Shown here: positions 50,438-59,956 of the stretch, piece after piece | How the letters are laid out: every line of letters starts with the position of its first letter | Position numbering within the stretch: position 1 is the first letter of the stretch | Notes under the pieces: generated by a model | Database searches by the model: none | The model's input: only the letters and a program-made list of their open reading frames with translations | Told to the model about the DNA's origin: nothing | Position numbers and translations under genes: made by a program | Assembly: GCA_045591925.1 (NCBI GenBank) | Contig: JAZNTW010000095.1 | Coordinates: forward strand, 102,261 to 166,260 | DNA length: 64,000 nt | Direction of reading: 5' to 3' | Origin: Firm-04 sp045591925 | GTDB taxonomy: Bacteria; Bacillota; Clostridia; Oscillospirales; Ruminococcaceae

Positions 50438-51550
50438 TCACCCCTCTTTGAATGTGGGCGTAAGACTGCGCCCGTTCTGGTCAAAAGCCTCTATCATGCC
50501 GATGAGCTGAATTTTCGGCTGAATCATACCGAACCGCTTATGCTCTACGGTCACATAATCACCGACATAATAATCACGGTTGTAGACATATTGCGAGTTA
50601 TTCGCAGCGATTTCTGACTCCGATGCTGTCTTGGGATCGACTAGTTTTTCCGAGCCTCTTGTCTTCAGCAGGTCGATATATTTCTCTTCCGGAATCGGCA
50701 CAGTTTCTCCTTCGACCTGTTCAGTCTCAGATATATCATCAGCGTCCACATACAGCTCGTAGCGGTCAAGATATGTCGGCTCCGTATCAATGAAGTATGT
50801 GGTGCGTTTTCGCTCCTCACCTTTGCCCTGACCGAAGATATATGCGAAATTGCGCTGCACAGAAGCATCGGCGGCATAGCTGAAGGACAGCAGATTGCTG
50901 TATGCGTCAGAGAAGATGATGTGGGGATTATCCTCCTGCATCAGGCTTCGGTCAGTACCTTCGGAGAGATCAAACACCATGCGGTACTGCTCACCGATAT
51001 CTTTCACAAGCCGGATATTTGCTGTTCCGCCGATCTTCTCGCAGATGGTGTACACCCATTCCATGAGATTGGCATAGGAAATTTGCAGCGTTGTGGTCTG
51101 CTCCCAGCAAGTACCAGAGACGGTGCCGAGGGATAGTCCGGGAATGCGCCGATTATCTGAGAGCAGTGCATTCTGTGTTACAACCTCTCGGATGATCTCC
51201 GAATATACCTTTTCTGCGGTCACATTATAGGTCGGATGGATGATTCGCCGTTCCAGCAGACACATAAGAAATCTGCCTTTGACCGTCAGATAGTCGCCGT
51301 TCTCGACATCGGTGTTGATTAGCACAGACTCGATAATGCCGAAATGATGACTGTCGTCATCTCTGCCGACAATGCGTCCGGGCTGGAATATGTCCACATT
51401 CTGCGGATTGGCGGCAATATACACCTCAAAGCTACCGCATTTGTAGTATTCGATGTCCCACAGCAGACTTGAAAATGTGTCGCATATCGCTTCGAGTGTG
51501 ATCGTGAGGGCATCGTTCTCCGCTGTCATCTTGTAAACTTCTATCTGCAA
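50438..51550 (-). CDS. siphovirus Gp37-like tail protein
   Basis: A 370-residue protein matching the ReqiPepy6 Gp37-like family seen downstream of Dit in Gram-positive siphophages: YYKCGSFEVYIAANPQN and GIIESVLINTDVENGDYLTV near the N-terminus, and a C-terminal barrel (DYYVGDYVTVEHKRFGMIQP, quoted at limit). It probably forms the hub of the tail tip with Dit. The gap to dit is only two bases. Confidence 0.82.
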   Translation of the reverse strand: MQIEVYKMTAENDALTITLEAICDTFSSLLWDIEYYKCGSFEVYIAANPQNVDIFQPGRIVGRDDDSHHFGIIESVLINTDVENGDYLTVKGRFLMCLLERRIIHPTYNVTAEKVYSEIIREVVTQNALLSDNRRIPGLSLGTVSGTCWEQTTTLQISYANLMEWVYTICEKIGGTANIRLVKDIGEQYRMVFDLSEGTDRSLMQEDNPHIIFSDAYSNLLSFSYAADASVQRNFAYIFGQGKGEERKRTTYFIDTEPTYLDRYELYVDADDISETEQVEGETVPIPEEKYIDLLKTRGSEKLVDPKTASESEIAANNSQYVYNRDYYVGDYVTVEHKRFGMIQPKIQLIGMIEAFDQNGRSLTPTFKEG

Positions 51551-51552
51551 AA

Positions 51553-52410
51553 TTACACCCCCAGATACGCATTGGTGTGAATGATCTTTACCTTGAGATT
51601 ATACAGATTAATGCCCCGGAGATAGAAACGGTTTTTGCCCTCACGCAGAGTCAGCCATGTCGAGCCGGACACAAGGCGGTTGATGATGTTTGTTTTGACA
51701 CCGCCCCTGTCGAGTGTCACTGTTTTGTTGCCCGTCTTTGTTGTGATCGTCACAATATCTCCGGCAAGAAGGTCGCCTGTGATCTGCAAATACTCGTCCG
51801 TATCGGCATTATACAGTGTCGGAGAACGGACATCTTCAAGGGCTTCAATTTCAAGCGTGAAGCCCGTTTCATCACCATCGTTGATGATTTCCATGATGTT
51901 CTGAGTATTGTACTTGCCGAGGACGAACGGCTCCGGATTGCTTTCCGTCGGGAACGGGAATGTGAATGCGCCTGTGATCTGGCTGTAATACGCCATGACA
52001 GATTCAGTTGAGTACCAGTAGATGTCAGGACACAGGATAGATATCTGCCCGGTAGTGAGCATCTCGAAGTTCTGCACCTCACAGGTCTCGACATAGCCGG
52101 TTGTGAATACATCAATGCCAGCGGTATTGTAGTAGACCTTGATAAACCGGCTCGGTTTCACCACCTTGTAGAGCTGATGGCGGCGTTTTTCTATACCGAT
52201 ACCGCGCATCTCAAAGGAAATAACCACATTCCGCTTCTCGATGAAGGCATTGTTCAGATAGCTGCCGTCCATTCCCGCATAGGAGGAGGTGCTGATCGTG
52301 CCGAGCGGCGGGGAAAGTCCCTCGATCTTTGAGGTCATATACTGGTTTGCGGTCGCTGTCATGTCGATTTGGTCTCCGGCTTCATTTTCTAAGATTAAGC
52401 TGAAAAACAT
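51553..52410 (-). CDS. distal tail protein Dit (siphovirus tail family)
   Basis: A 285-residue protein: N-terminal region IEGLSPPLGTISTSSYAGMD, then KRNVVISFEMRGIG, as in Dit of TP901-1-like phages. Dit forms the hexameric ring joining tail tube and baseplate. The start at 52410 follows AAGGAGG by seven bases. Between this gene and the tape measure gene lies the HNH gene on the opposite strand, whose promoter overlaps this ribosome site. Confidence 0.85.
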   Translation of the reverse strand: MFFSLILENEAGDQIDMTATANQYMTSKIEGLSPPLGTISTSSYAGMDGSYLNNAFIEKRNVVISFEMRGIGIEKRRHQLYKVVKPSRFIKVYYNTAGIDVFTTGYVETCEVQNFEMLTTGQISILCPDIYWYSTESVMAYYSQITGAFTFPFPTESNPEPFVLGKYNTQNIMEIINDGDETGFTLEIEALEDVRSPTLYNADTDEYLQITGDLLAGDIVTITTKTGNKTVTLDRGGVKTNIINRLVSGSTWLTLREGKNRFYLRGINLYNLKVKIIHTNAYLGV

Positions 52411-52422
52411 AGCATCGCCTCC

Positions 52423-52451
52423 TTGCAATTTCAAAATATGTATGATATAAT
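52423..52451 (+). promoter_or_regulatory. independent promoter of the HNH gene
   Basis: TTGCAA at 52423-52428 and TATAAT at 52446-52451 with a 17-base spacer and a TG one base before the -10 box (extended -10). It overlaps the ribosome site of dit on the other strand. Confidence 0.75.
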
Positions 52452-52485
52452 AATAGTAATAAACTGTAAGGAGGGCTAACTAGTG

Positions 52486-53385
52486 ATGAAAAAATGCATT
52501 TTTTGTGGTAGAACGGAAGAAGAATTAGGAGAAAATAATTATTGGAGCGTTGAGCACATCATACCATTATCGCTTGGTAATATTACCCTTACAACAACTA
52601 CTGTTTGTGCTGATTGTAATAACAAGCTTGGTAGCAATGTAGATAAATACTTTGTAGACAGTGTTTTAATTGAAATGAAAAGGAAAGAGTTAGGCCTTAA
52701 AGGTGAAAGCGGAAAAATACCTAATCCTTTCAAGCAGGGAAACGACCAATTCGGAAGAATGGTAAGAATTGATGATTCTTTTAATGCAACACTTGTTCCA
52801 AAATTATCTGTCGAATCCGTTGAAGGAGGATTACATTTTAAAGGCACCGCTAATTCTAAGGACGAGGCCAAAAAGATGATAAAACAGAGTTTAAAGAGAA
52901 AGGGATATAAGTCCGAAGATATAGATCACATCCTTCATCAGATTGACAGTGCAAAAACGGAATCATACCAACCAGCTGTTTCATTTCCTTTTGAAATTGA
53001 ACCAAATAGAATTGCGCTATTCTTTTTGAAAATAGCTTATGAATATACTTGTTTAAAACTCGGCGAAAGATACTGGGATGATCCATCCTCTATCGAAATT
53101 CGAGATATGCTTTATAAAGCAATCTGTGGTGAAACGAAAGAAACATGCAGCAATTGTCGATGCGTTTGTTCAACACCAAAAGAAATAAGTGATAATTTTT
53201 CAATTGCCCAAGGAAAATTAAAAATCCATATTGTTTTCCTTCACCCAGATAAAGAGGGAAAACTAATTTGTGAGGTGTTCTTGTTTTTGGAAAGAGCAAC
53301 TTCATTTAGCGTAATTGTCTCTGAAAATGCTGAAAAATACATGCCTTTACCTAATATGGACATTATCGAAATACATACTTCGTAA
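52486..53385 (+). CDS. HNH endonuclease-like protein, AT-rich extra gene inside the tail module
   Basis: A 299-residue protein. KCIFCGRTEEEL, then WSVEHIIPLSLGNI and VCADCNNKLGSNVD give CxxC...EHIIP...CxxCN, the HNH pattern with a structural zinc (HNH_5 type). The remaining 230 residues are of unknown type, with a further CSNCRCVC cysteine cluster near residue 212. The DNA is clearly more AT-rich than the phage genes around it, and the gene runs antisense to them with its own promoter and AAGGAGGG site (GTG at 52483 is an alternative start). This is the signature of a moron: a gene expressed from the prophage, perhaps for defence against other phages; that role is inference. Confidence 0.78.
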   Translation: MKKCIFCGRTEEELGENNYWSVEHIIPLSLGNITLTTTTVCADCNNKLGSNVDKYFVDSVLIEMKRKELGLKGESGKIPNPFKQGNDQFGRMVRIDDSFNATLVPKLSVESVEGGLHFKGTANSKDEAKKMIKQSLKRKGYKSEDIDHILHQIDSAKTESYQPAVSFPFEIEPNRIALFFLKIAYEYTCLKLGERYWDDPSSIEIRDMLYKAICGETKETCSNCRCVCSTPKEISDNFSIAQGKLKIHIVFLHPDKEGKLICEVFLFLERATSFSVIVSENAEKYMPLPNMDIIEIHTS

Positions 53386-53459
53386 TGAACCTAAAATGAT
53401 TATCGCTTTATATGATTTTTGAGAATTAGGGCAGGCATAAAGCCCACCCCATTACTCAT

Positions 53460-56400
53460 TCACACATTCAGCGCATTCCGCGTCTGACGATAGATTTCCA
53501 GCCGTGACAGCGATTTCGGACTATTGTTTGTCTGATTCACTGTGCGGCTGTTGTCATTGTTGTAGTAGTTGTTGACAACACCACCGCTGCCGCCGTCCAG
53601 CATTGCACCCGAAATGCCGTCAAACTTCATATCAAAGCCCGACTGCATGGTAAGCGACATCGCATCGGCTACAGAGGACACAGCCTTTTCCACATACTTC
53701 CTGCTTTTGTTGATGCCCTGTGCAAGCCCCTTCATGAAGTCCGGCATCCAGCTCTCAAACTCGGAAAGAGGCCCCTTGTCTGGAACTGAGAAGTGCAGAT
53801 AATCGCTGATCGCTCGTGCCACATCCGCAACAGTATTGATGAGATTGCCGAGCATATAGTTCAGACCGTTGATCAGGTTCTGCATGAGGTCGCGTCCCCA
53901 AGACCACGAACTGTTGACCTTCTCCATGACTGTCTGATAAACAGCATTCATAGCACCGGATACTGCATCCCGCACACCGCCGAGCCTGTCATTGATGCCG
54001 CCTTTGATATTGTCCCAGATCGACAGCACAGCCTCTTTCACCTGATTCATCGGCTGCCGCACGATATCCGGCATTGCGTTCCAGACAGTAGTAACAACAG
54101 ACTTGATGCCGTTCAGCGCTATATTCACAACATCCTTTGCGGCACTCCATGTTGTAGAGATCACATTTTTGATGTCGAGCTGCCCGGTCTGGATCAGGTT
54201 TTTTAGTGCAGTCCATACCGCTGTGACAATCTTTTTAATGCCGTTCAGAGCAGAATTGATAATGTCAGATACAGCCTTCCATGTGGTCGTGATAACACTC
54301 TTGATATTGTCCAGAGCCTTGCTGATCTCAGTAGCAATGCTGTTCCAGCACTTTTCGATGCCGCTGCGAATTTTATCCATGACGGCAAGTGTTCCGGATT
54401 TCACTTTCTCCCAGACATTCTGCACCGTGTCCTTGATGCTGTTCATCGCATTCCGCACACTTGCGAGCATTGCGCCCCACACTGTCTGTACGGTTGTTCC
54501 GATTGCACCTAGAACATTTTTCACGCCATCGGAGATCGCATTCCATGTGGAAGAAATGACTGTTTTCAGGTCAGTTTGTCTGCCGGAAATCAGAGCATGA
54601 ATGCCGTTCCATACCGTAGAAATCACATTCTGAACTGCGTTCATCGCTGTAGAGATTACAGTTGCAACGCCGTCCCACGAAGCAATAATGACATTTCGGA
54701 TATTGTCAATTGCGGCTTTGACAGACTCATTGACTTTTCCCCATGCGGCACCGATGTCAATCCCAAGCTGTCCGAGCAGATCAGTGATAGAAGCCTTGAT
54801 TTGTGTCCATGTCTCAGTAACTGTTGTCATGACTGCCTGCATCACTGTGCGGACAATGCCCACAACAGAATCCAGCGCATTCTGCACAACCGTCTTGACC
54901 GATTCTGCAACTTTGCCGCCGAAATTCGCTACAGTGTCTGTCACAACGCTGCTGTTTTCGCTGATTCCTTCCGCCAAGCCCTGCATAAAGTCCGGCATCC
55001 ACGATTCAAAATCAGCCAGAGGACCTTCATCCGGAACGGAGAAGTGCAGGAATGATCTGATCTTATTTGCAACGCCCTTGACTGCATCTGCAACCTTGCC
55101 GATACAGTTCTTGATACCGCCGACAATACCGTTGATGATGTCAGCGCCCCACTGAAATGCCTGCGATGCCAGATTCTTAATGAAGCTGACTGCCGCATTG
55201 AAGCCGTTGACGATGGTCTCTTTGATTGCAGTGATTTTCTGAGATACAGCGGATTTCACATTCTCCCAGATGGTTGAGATTGTGGTCTTGATGGCGTTCA
55301 TCACATTGGAAACTGTATTTTTGATGCCGTTCCAGATGTTGCTGACCGTAGAGGAAATCGTATTCAGGATACTGCTGACAAATCCACTGATAGCGTTCCA
55401 TACAGAAGAAACGACAGCATGAATTGCATTCAGCACAGCCGAGATGTGTGCGCTGATGCTGTTCCAGATGCTGGATACCACAGACCAGATCGCATTGAGA
55501 ATACCGGAAATAAAGCCGGAGATCGCATTCCAGACTGTAGAGATCACACTGCTGATTGCATCCATCACTGTGGTGATAGTCGTAGAAATCGCATTCCAGA
55601 TCGTTTCAAAAAAAGACCGGATAGCTTCGAGAATAGTTGAAACCACAGTTTTGATGGTTTCCCATGTGGTAGTGATCTTCTCATAGATCCAGTCGATCAC
55701 ACGGGAAATGATAATGTGAATCGCTTCAAAAATGGTCTCGAACAGATACTTGAAAGCATCCAGCAGCGGAGAAATGAAATCGTAGATTGTCTGCCATACT
55801 GTAGAAATGACGGCCCAGATGGCATTCAGCACCGTGCTGATCGCTGTATGAATCGCTTTCCATACGGTTGTGATGACCGTTTTGATGAGGTTGATCTTCT
55901 CCGATACACTGTTGTAGATTGCCGCCCAGATACCGACAAAGAAGTTCTTTATGCCTGTCCACACGGATACAAAAAAGTTCCTGATGCCGTTGACAACACC
56001 TGTGAAGAAGTTTTTGATACCGTTCCAGATATTCACGAAAAAGTTCTTGATCGCCGTCCAGAGATTTACCCAGAACTCTTTCACTTCGTCAAGGCTTGTG
56101 CCGAAAATGTTGCACAGCACATTCATATAGTTTTTGAGCGTATCTTTCAGGAAATTCCAGACCGCTACAAAAATACCCTTGATTCCGTTCCAGACCTTTT
56201 CCCAGTCACCGGTGAAGATACCGATGAAAATATCCAGCACATTCAGAATAGTGTCTGTCACAAACTTGAAGATGTTAGCGATCTGCTGAAAAACGCCCTC
56301 AAATACAGGTGCAAGGAATTTGCAGAGTCCGTCCCATACAGCCTTGATGACCTCGCCGATGTTTTTGAAGTCGAAGCCCAGTGCATTGACTCGGTCAACG

Positions 56401-58736
56401 ATGCCCTGACAGAAGCCCTCAAAAATGCTCTTGATCTGATTCCAGATCGCAGTAATCTTATTGCGGAAGTCCTCATTTGTTTTCCATAGATGCACAAAAG
56501 CCGCCACCAAAGCAGCAATAACCGCAATGACAGCGACCACAGGCGCACTGATCCCGCCGATAGCAGCACCGAAAGACGAGAATGCCGCCTTTGCGCCGGA
56601 AATAATCGTAGGAAGGTTCGATACAAGCTGCATCAGCTTGCCGACACCGATCATGGTTTTGCCGACCACAACGAGCAATGGCCCAAGTGCTGCCGCAATC
56701 AGAGCAATTTTTACAATCGTTTCTTTTGCCGCCGGAGACATGGCATTGAGCTTGTCGATAAATCCTTGAATCTTGCTGACAATCGCACGTATAGTCGGCA
56801 TGAGGATCTCACCGAAAGAGATAGCAAGCTCCTGTAGCTGAGATTTCAGAATGGTGATCTGCCCTGCAAGGTTGTCCTGCATGGTGTCTGCCATGCCTTT
56901 TGCAGAGCCTTCGCAGCCGTAGATCGCATCGGTCAGTTTGTTGTAGTCCTCCTCGCTGGCGTTGATGATTGCCAACATACCGGACATATTCTGCTTGCCG
57001 AAAATGGCTGCCGCAGCCTGCATCTGCTCTGCCTGTGCAAGTCCCTCTGTGGTCGTGGACAGCTCCGCGACAATATCATCGAAATCGCGGGCATTGCCCT
57101 CTGCATCTGTCAGTTTCACATTGACCTTGCCCATCTTCTCACGGAGCGTTGCCATGATGTCACCGAGCGACCGCATATTGCCGTCCGCATCGGTCATGAG
57201 CGTATTGGCACCCATGATCTCTTTTGAGACACCTTCCTGCTCTTTGGCAAGAGTCTCCTGCGCCCGCGCAAGTTTTAACTGTGCTTTTTCGTAGTTATTA
57301 CTTGCAATCTGTGCCTGTGAGCTGCCTTCGCCGTATTTGCTGATTGCATCATTCAGCTTGATCTGTGCATTGTCAAGGGAGAGCGTTGCGTCCTCGACAA
57401 CCTGTTCCGCCTTTTCGACCTTGGTAAAGTCAATTTTCTGAATGGTCTCGGTGCTGATAAAGCCGAGCTGCTGCATCGCCGCCGCCTGCTGTTTGGTAGG
57501 CTTGGTGAGATTTACCAGAGCGTTTTTCAAGCTGTTACCAGCCTGACTGCCCTTGATACCGCTGTTTGCCATCAGACCGAGGGCGATAGACAAATCTTCG
57601 GCACTTGCACCCATCGCACCCGCAACAGGCGCACAATACTTGAAGGATTCGCCCATGAGAGACACATTGGTATTGGCGTTGCTCGATGCCGCCGCAAGAA
57701 TGTCTGCGAAATGTGCAGAGTCACTTGCACTCATTCCGAGTGCTGTCAGAGCGTCCGTGACAATATCCGATGTGGTAGCCAAGTCCTCACCAGATGCGGC
57801 AGCAAGGTTCATGATACCCTCGACACCGCCGAGCATATCCTCCGTTTTCCAGCCTGCCATCGCCATATAGTTCATGGCATCTGCGGCTTCCGAAGCGGAG
57901 AATTTTGTCTGACTGCCCATCTCACGGGCCTTTGCACGGAGCGCGTCCAGATCCTCACCGGTTGCACCGGATACAGCAGAAACCTTGCTCATGGATGCAT
58001 CGAAATCCGCTGTTGTTTTGACTGCGGCAGTTCCGAGTCCAAGAATCGGCACAGTGACGTATTTCGTAAGGTTCTGTCCGACATTGGTGATCTTACCGCC
58101 GACCTCTTCCAGTTTTTCTCCGACAGCACCGATCTTTGCAAGCGCCGCTTCCGACTTTGCTGCCTCCGTTTGCAGATTCTGAAGCTCATGCTCAGTCTCC
58201 ACGATCTCACGCTGAAGGGAGTCGTACTGCTCCGGGCTGATCGGATTTCCGAATTCATCGGATACATCCTTTGCCTGCTGTTTCAGACCGGTCAGATCAT
58301 CGGTGGTTTCCTTGATCTCACGCTGCAAAGCATCGTATTTCTCCTGCGAAATTTCACCCTTTGCAAGCTGCTCATCGGCGGTTTTCGCCTTTTCCTTGAG
58401 GTCACTGAGCTTTGTCTCTGTCTCGCTGATTTTCTGTTTCAGCGGATCGTACTTTGCCTTCCAAGCATCGTAGTTGTCTTTGGTTTTTGCCGCCTGTTCA
58501 CTGGCTTTTTTCAGTGTATCCAGACGGGTTTTGGTATCCTGCACTGCCTGACCGAGCAATTTCTGTTTCTGAGCAAGCAGTTCCGTATTGGTCGGATCGA
58601 GCTTCAGCAGCTTTTCGACATCCTTGAGCTGTGTCTGCGTGTTTTTGATGTTCTTATCGACATTTTGCAGAGCTTTGGATAATTTCGTAGTATCGCCGTT
58701 TATTTCAACGGTAATGCCCTTGATTCTGCCTGCCAT
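53460..58736 (-). CDS. phage tail tape measure protein
   Basis: A 1758-residue protein. Residues 1-230 are coiled coil, 235-425 the conserved TMP domain (ADFDASMSKVSAVSGATGED, GESFKYCAPVAGAMGASAED), 655-770 several membrane-like helices, and about 850-1240 and 1310-1640 long arrays of related units around WNAI...I...IW (for example TIWNAISTTITTVMDAISSV). Two copies of HFSVPD(E/K)GPL(A/S)(D/E)FESWMPDFM end the two arrays. The length sets the tail length. It is the longest gene in the window and is preceded by the YczE-like gene rather than directly by gpGT. Confidence 0.95.
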   Translation of the reverse strand: MAGRIKGITVEINGDTTKLSKALQNVDKNIKNTQTQLKDVEKLLKLDPTNTELLAQKQKLLGQAVQDTKTRLDTLKKASEQAAKTKDNYDAWKAKYDPLKQKISETETKLSDLKEKAKTADEQLAKGEISQEKYDALQREIKETTDDLTGLKQQAKDVSDEFGNPISPEQYDSLQREIVETEHELQNLQTEAAKSEAALAKIGAVGEKLEEVGGKITNVGQNLTKYVTVPILGLGTAAVKTTADFDASMSKVSAVSGATGEDLDALRAKAREMGSQTKFSASEAADAMNYMAMAGWKTEDMLGGVEGIMNLAAASGEDLATTSDIVTDALTALGMSASDSAHFADILAAASSNANTNVSLMGESFKYCAPVAGAMGASAEDLSIALGLMANSGIKGSQAGNSLKNALVNLTKPTKQQAAAMQQLGFISTETIQKIDFTKVEKAEQVVEDATLSLDNAQIKLNDAISKYGEGSSQAQIASNNYEKAQLKLARAQETLAKEQEGVSKEIMGANTLMTDADGNMRSLGDIMATLREKMGKVNVKLTDAEGNARDFDDIVAELSTTTEGLAQAEQMQAAAAIFGKQNMSGMLAIINASEEDYNKLTDAIYGCEGSAKGMADTMQDNLAGQITILKSQLQELAISFGEILMPTIRAIVSKIQGFIDKLNAMSPAAKETIVKIALIAAALGPLLVVVGKTMIGVGKLMQLVSNLPTIISGAKAAFSSFGAAIGGISAPVVAVIAVIAALVAAFVHLWKTNEDFRNKITAIWNQIKSIFEGFCQGIVDRVNALGFDFKNIGEVIKAVWDGLCKFLAPVFEGVFQQIANIFKFVTDTILNVLDIFIGIFTGDWEKVWNGIKGIFVAVWNFLKDTLKNYMNVLCNIFGTSLDEVKEFWVNLWTAIKNFFVNIWNGIKNFFTGVVNGIRNFFVSVWTGIKNFFVGIWAAIYNSVSEKINLIKTVITTVWKAIHTAISTVLNAIWAVISTVWQTIYDFISPLLDAFKYLFETIFEAIHIIISRVIDWIYEKITTTWETIKTVVSTILEAIRSFFETIWNAISTTITTVMDAISSVISTVWNAISGFISGILNAIWSVVSSIWNSISAHISAVLNAIHAVVSSVWNAISGFVSSILNTISSTVSNIWNGIKNTVSNVMNAIKTTISTIWENVKSAVSQKITAIKETIVNGFNAAVSFIKNLASQAFQWGADIINGIVGGIKNCIGKVADAVKGVANKIRSFLHFSVPDEGPLADFESWMPDFMQGLAEGISENSSVVTDTVANFGGKVAESVKTVVQNALDSVVGIVRTVMQAVMTTVTETWTQIKASITDLLGQLGIDIGAAWGKVNESVKAAIDNIRNVIIASWDGVATVISTAMNAVQNVISTVWNGIHALISGRQTDLKTVISSTWNAISDGVKNVLGAIGTTVQTVWGAMLASVRNAMNSIKDTVQNVWEKVKSGTLAVMDKIRSGIEKCWNSIATEISKALDNIKSVITTTWKAVSDIINSALNGIKKIVTAVWTALKNLIQTGQLDIKNVISTTWSAAKDVVNIALNGIKSVVTTVWNAMPDIVRQPMNQVKEAVLSIWDNIKGGINDRLGGVRDAVSGAMNAVYQTVMEKVNSSWSWGRDLMQNLINGLNYMLGNLINTVADVARAISDYLHFSVPDKGPLSEFESWMPDFMKGLAQGINKSRKYVEKAVSSVADAMSLTMQSGFDMKFDGISGAMLDGGSGGVVNNYYNNDNSRTVNQTNNSPKSLSRLEIYRQTRNALNV

Positions 58737-58742
58737 ATGGTA

Positions 58743-59450
58743 TCACCCCCAGTCAAACAGAATTGAAATTGTGTCTTTGATACTCCTATGTCGTAGTTTC
58801 CTCGGCTCGAAATGAATTGTATTGTAAAACAGATGCAACACAGCACCCGCGCCGAAAGTAGAAATGAGTGTACCGATTCCGACAGTTCCGCCGAGCAGCC
58901 AGCCGACCAGTGTGACAAATGCAAACAGCAGTATTTCAACCACACCTATCGGGATTTTCGGCAGCCGTTTGCCAATTGCAATCAGCAGACCGTCTTTCGG
59001 GCCGCAGCCTTGTTCCGCTTTCATATACAAATACATCCCCAGTGCGATAAACAGGAAACCGAACAGCATATATGGGATGCCGAGCAACAGACTGTGGTTT
59101 TCGGGATAGGGAGATATATCGGTCAGAAGCTGTGTCAGATTTCCGGTGATAACGGCATCAAACAGCGTTGCAAATCCGATACGTTCACGCAAGAGTAGCT
59201 GTAATATGATCGCCGTGAGAGATATCGCCACCATAGCACTGCCATAATTCAGCGGTGCATGACGGGATATCCCCACAGCGAGACAGTCCCACGGCGCAAG
59301 ACCGATGTTTGCATATATCGTCAGATATACTCCGAAAGAATATATCAATAGCCCGATCAGAATCCGCAGCCAGCCTGTAACAATGCTCTTTTTTGACTCA
59401 GAATGAGTCAAAGTCGGACTGCTGCGCTTTGTAGCTATAAGTCGCTTCAT
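58743..59450 (-). CDS. YczE/YitT-type integral membrane protein inside the tail module
   Basis: A 235-residue protein with about five or six membrane helices: GLLIYSFGVYLTIYANIGLA, PWDCLAVGIS, and YMKAEQGCGPKDGLLIAIGK. These are the signatures of the YczE/YyaS/YitT family, membrane proteins of poorly known role in bacteria. The ATG at 59450 follows AAAAGGA by five bases; the start overlaps the gpGT end by 53 bases, so it was selected within the late operon. No family member has a known structural role in phages. It is co-directional with its neighbours and ends seven bases before the tape measure start. Confidence 0.8.
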   Translation of the reverse strand: MKRLIATKRSSPTLTHSESKKSIVTGWLRILIGLLIYSFGVYLTIYANIGLAPWDCLAVGISRHAPLNYGSAMVAISLTAIILQLLLRERIGFATLFDAVITGNLTQLLTDISPYPENHSLLLGIPYMLFGFLFIALGMYLYMKAEQGCGPKDGLLIAIGKRLPKIPIGVVEILLFAFVTLVGWLLGGTVGIGTLISTFGAGAVLHLFYNTIHFEPRKLRHRSIKDTISILFDWG

Positions 59451-59939
59451 CGTTATCCTTTTCAATGAACATTTCGTTGACCATTCCGATGGTGAGCAGA
59501 TCAAGGTCGGTAAGACTCAGCCCTATCTGCACACATCGGAGAAGGAACAACGGCGTTGTCATCTCGCGGTCAACTGGACGAGATTTTTTTTTGACTCTGC
59601 CTGTGTCTCCAGATTCATGCCCCAAAGCTCGAAGAGCTGCGGCAGCACCTCGTAGATTGAGAAGCAGTTGAACTGTTCGAGCCATTCATCCGGGCTGTCG
59701 GGAACATTCTCCGGGTCAGCGTGCTTTGCCATTGTCCAGGCGATATTCTCGAAAACCTCAAGGCTTTCGATGCCGAGACCGGAATCCTGCTCATCGCTCT
59801 CGTCCACGGAGTCTTTCAGGGCGGCGAAATCCTTGAAGATATCCTTGCGGAACTTGGCACGGTAGAGGCGAGGCAGTGTTGCGCTCGCCTTGAAAGGAAC
59901 CTCGATACCGTCAACGGTGATGATCTTTTTAATTGCCAT
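59398..59939 (-). CDS. tail assembly chaperone gpGT (programmed -1 frameshift product)
   Basis: The long form of the tail assembly chaperone, produced when ribosomes slip back one base on the A9 run at 59592-59584. The fused frame is 180 residues (542 bases plus one re-read base is divisible by three). The T part runs from SRPVDREMTTPLFLLRCVQ to KAQQSDFDSF. In lambda-type phages gpG and gpGT coat the tape measure protein during assembly. The T part has no good start of its own apart from an internal ATG. It overlaps the YczE-like gene. Confidence 0.8.
59559..59939 (-). CDS. tail assembly chaperone gpG
   Basis: A 126-residue protein beginning MAIKKIITVDGIEVPFKASA and containing TLPRLYRAKFRKDIFKD, typical of gpG-like chaperones of Gram-positive siphophages. 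It ends QAESKKNLVQLTAR in the zero frame just past the slippery run. Position between major tail protein and tape measure is canonical. Confidence 0.85.
   Translation of the reverse strand: MAIKKIITVDGIEVPFKASATLPRLYRAKFRKDIFKDFAALKDSVDESDEQDSGLGIESLEVFENIAWTMAKHADPENVPDSPDEWLEQFNCFSIYEVLPQLFELWGMNLETQAESKKNLVQLTAR
59584..59592 (-). other. A9 slippery site for gpG/gpGT frameshifting
   Basis: Nine A residues on the minus strand read TCA AAA AAA AAT in the gpG frame and AAA AAA AAA TCT after a -1 shift, entering the gpT frame with no stop between. The position, 11 codons before the gpG stop, is that expected for the pair. Confidence 0.78.
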
Positions 59940-59956
59940 ATTCTTTACCCTCCGAA

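Noticed and set aside
53400..53459. Hairpin GGGCAGGC/GCCCACCC after the tape measure gene as a terminator
   Set aside because: Pairing is imperfect and there is no T-run, so it is not called.
57711..58682. 323-residue plus-strand frame opposite the tape measure start
   Set aside because: Antisense of the coiled-coil coding region; Cys/Leu-rich nonsense composition.
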